A stretch of DNA of 7,895 nucleotides from the NCBI GenBank assembly GCA_041300865.1, contig JBFYTF010000488.1, positions 1 to 7,895 on the forward strand, read 5' to 3'. The first letter of the stretch is position 1, and each line of letters begins with the position of its first letter. Made by a program: the position numbers and the translations under genes. This document shows, piece after piece, positions 6,246 through 7,895 of this stretch. A model generated the notes under the pieces. It worked only from the letters and a program-made list of their open reading frames with translations, made no database searches and was not told the origin of the DNA. This DNA is from JAAYZQ01 sp041300865. Lineage in GTDB: Bacteria > Chloroflexota > Anaerolineae > JAAYZQ01.

Positions 6246-7769
6246 CTATGCGTCTGCCGGGTTTGCCGCCCGGTATGCCGCCAGTCCCCTAAACGTGCCA
6301 TATAGCACCCACAGTAACAAGAACATCAGCGGGAAAGCTGTGGCGATGGACGCAGTCTGGATGACCTGCAAGCTTCCCGTGCCGGCCAACACAGCGGCCA
6401 CGGCGCCGAGGGCAATGCCCCAGAAGGCCCGCATGTTACGGCCAGGTGTCTCCTTGCCAGTGACAAACATGGACAAGGCCAGAGCCGCCGAGTTAGCGCT
6501 AGTCAGGAAGAAAGTGGCGATCAGAAAAAAGATCACGATCGCCAGCAGGCCCGTCAACGGCAAGTGCTCGGCAATGGCAAAAATGGCACTCTCCAGCCCG
6601 TGATCATTCAGCGCCTGGGTAACATCGTAGTAGATGCCCGCTCCGCCGATAACGCCGTACCACAAAAAGTCGGCCAAAGTCGGTAGTATGAGTGTCGCCG
6701 CCACGGTCTGGCGGATGGTACGCCCCTTCGAGATGCGAGCAATAAAGATGGCCACGAAGGGCGCCCAGCTCATCCACCACGCCCAGTAAAAGATGGTCCA
6801 ACTGCCCAGCCAGTTGCCTTCGATGCCCGGTGCCGTGTAGAGGCTCATGGGCAAGAAGTGGAACACATACTGGCCAAGAGAGTTGGTGGTCAGGTTGATC
6901 AAGAACAGGGTCGGCCCCAGGATCAAGACAAAGAACCACATGGCGATGAACACCACCATGTTCGCGTTGCCGACCCACTTGATGCCCTTCTCCAGCCCGG
7001 TATAGACGGCCAGGGTGAAGGCCGCGGTCAGTATGCCGATGATGAGATAGGTGCCCCAGGACGGCAGTTGCCAGCCGTACTGGTACTTGAGCCCGCTGGA
7101 GATTTGGAGGGCTATAAGGCCTGTCGTGGTCGCCAAGCCGCCCAAGGTGGCGAACACGGCAAAGATGTCCAGCACCCTACCCGGCGTACCGTGCACCCGG
7201 TCGCCTAGGACATAGTAGAAGGCGCTGGAGAACTTGAAGGGAAGGCCGCGGGTGTAACAGGCGTGGGCCAGGGGAATGGTCAGCATGGCATAGATGGCCC
7301 ACGCGCTCAGACCCCAGTGAAAGAAAGAATAGGTCATGGCGTTGGCCGCGGCGAGGGGCGTTTTCGGATCGCCGCCAAAGTAGGGTGGTGGGCTCATATA
7401 GTGGTAGGCCGGCTCAGCCGGTCCCCAGAAGACGATCCCCGCAGCAATGGCCGAACCAAAGAGCATGGCAAACCACGACAGGCTGGAGAACTCGGGCCTG
7501 TCCTCTCGGTGGCCCAGTTTCATGCCGCCAAACCGGGTGACCATCAGCACGATGCAGCCGCCCACGAGAAGAAAGGCGGTGAGCAGGTACAGCCAGCCCC
7601 AGACCTCAGTGGTCCAGCTGAATATGGCATTGACGACCGTCTCCATCGACTCTGGAAAGAGGGCTGCCCAGAGAATGAACAGAAGGGTAAGGGAGGCCGA
7701 GACCCAGAAAACCAGGGGGTCAAAGGACCTCTTTTTTGTGGCTTGCGGATCGACCGAGGTGGCATTCAT
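6246..7769 (-). CDS. BCCT-family (betaine/carnitine/choline) transporter
   Basis: 507 residues with about 12 hydrophobic segments, an inner-membrane carrier for quaternary ammonium compounds. The clearest mark is the aromatic box FYWAWWMSWAPFV (327-339) followed by ARISKGRTIRQ (344-354). Trp331, Trp332 and Trp335 correspond to the substrate-binding tryptophans of BetP. The TM3 region reads GSAIAAGIVFWGPAEPAYHY (105-124), where the G-x-G-x-G stretch of BetP becomes A-x-A-x-G. In the sodium-site region the usual T-S-A-D-S is T-S-A-N-S (423-427). N- and C-terminal tails are short (about 18 residues each), unlike the long osmosensing C-terminus of BetP, which fits nutrient uptake rather than osmotic control. 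The ATG at 7769 shares one base with the TGA of the preceding gene; a GGAGG lies 13 nt upstream. Substrate and coupling ion are unknown, but the MttB-type genes beside it point to a methylated amine such as glycine betaine or carnitine. Confidence 0.94.
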   Translation of the reverse strand: MNATSVDPQATKKRSFDPLVFWVSASLTLLFILWAALFPESMETVVNAIFSWTTEVWGWLYLLTAFLLVGGCIVLMVTRFGGMKLGHREDRPEFSSLSWFAMLFGSAIAAGIVFWGPAEPAYHYMSPPPYFGGDPKTPLAAANAMTYSFFHWGLSAWAIYAMLTIPLAHACYTRGLPFKFSSAFYYVLGDRVHGTPGRVLDIFAVFATLGGLATTTGLIALQISSGLKYQYGWQLPSWGTYLIIGILTAAFTLAVYTGLEKGIKWVGNANMVVFIAMWFFVLILGPTLFLINLTTNSLGQYVFHFLPMSLYTAPGIEGNWLGSWTIFYWAWWMSWAPFVAIFIARISKGRTIRQTVAATLILPTLADFLWYGVIGGAGIYYDVTQALNDHGLESAIFAIAEHLPLTGLLAIVIFFLIATFFLTSANSAALALSMFVTGKETPGRNMRAFWGIALGAVAAVLAGTGSLQVIQTASIATAFPLMFLLLWVLYGTFRGLAAYRAANPADA

Positions 7770-7895
7770 CAGCGTGTCTGGGCCTCCACGTAGTCCAAAA
7801 GCTGGCGGGCCGTCGTGCCATCCAGAGCTGGATCCTGGTGTTCGGCTACGAGGGCCTGCCAGCGCTGGCGCGCGCGCTCCACGGCCAGCGGTTGA
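7769..7895 (-). CDS. C-terminal end of a probable third MttB-family methyltransferase (5' part outside window)
   Basis: The last 41 codons of a minus-strand gene end with TGA at 7771-7769, overlapping the transporter start by one base (TGATG). The visible tail has the pattern A-R-x-R-W-Q-A-L-V-A-E-H, then D-P-A-L-D, then a helix L-L-D-Y-V-E-A-Q. This resembles the C-terminal helix and closing segment of MttB-superfamily proteins, where a R-x-x-W-x-x-L-L-x-x-[YH]-[EQ] stretch precedes P-x-L-D. Methyltransferases A and B end in comparable helix-proline-helix arrangements but are not close in sequence. The assignment rests on a short stretch and on context, and an unrelated protein is possible. 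Direct overlap with the transporter gene implies co-translation, so the missing part matters for identifying the imported substrate. Confidence 0.5.
   Translation of the reverse strand, partial: QPLAVERARQRWQALVAEHQDPALDGTTARQLLDYVEAQTR

Noticed and set aside
1..7895. CRISPR arrays, tRNA or rRNA genes, insertion sequences, attachment sites
   Set aside because: No regularly spaced repeats, cloverleaf-like segments, transposase genes or terminal inverted repeats were seen; coding sequence fills nearly the whole window.

Overview
The window suggests an anaerobic, GC-rich bacterium, perhaps Chloroflexota or a Desulfobacterota-like lineage. That lineage guess is weak: it rests only on base composition and gene content. 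All eight genes I can support lie on the minus strand and read from right to left, with gaps from -1 to 163 nt. This looks like part of a longer operon for methylamine-type (quaternary or tertiary amine) metabolism. Both window edges cut through genes, so the cluster continues on both sides.

Layout in transcription order. First is the last 41 codons of a probable third MttB-family methyltransferase (7769-7895). Next come a BCCT-family betaine/carnitine/choline-type transporter (6246-7769) and a CBS-CBS-ACT putative sensor protein (5545-6195). Then follow corrinoid protein C1 (4800-5438), MttB-family methyltransferase B (3273-4739), corrinoid protein C2 (2621-3262), a DUF1638 protein (1913-2620) and MttB-family methyltransferase A (384-1886). 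After a strong hairpin (325-362) comes a small cysteine-containing protein with a TTG start, cut by the left edge (1-220).

How the genes may work together (inference from known families). The BCCT transporter would import a trimethylammonium compound. An MttB-family enzyme would move one methyl group from it to the cobalt of its partner corrinoid protein. A separate methylcobalamin:tetrahydrofolate methyltransferase (MtgA/MtvA type), not in this window, would pass the methyl group to folate. A corrinoid reductive activase (RamA/RACE type) is also absent here. The methyltransferase genes have no in-frame amber codon, so they belong to the non-pyrrolysine branch, whose characterised members use glycine betaine, proline betaine, carnitine or gamma-butyrobetaine. 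The sequence does not tell which substrate is used.

The least understood parts are the DUF1638 gene, which starts directly at the stop codon of C2, the small cysteine protein, and the CBS-ACT protein. All three are candidates for accessory or regulatory roles in corrinoid-dependent demethylation.
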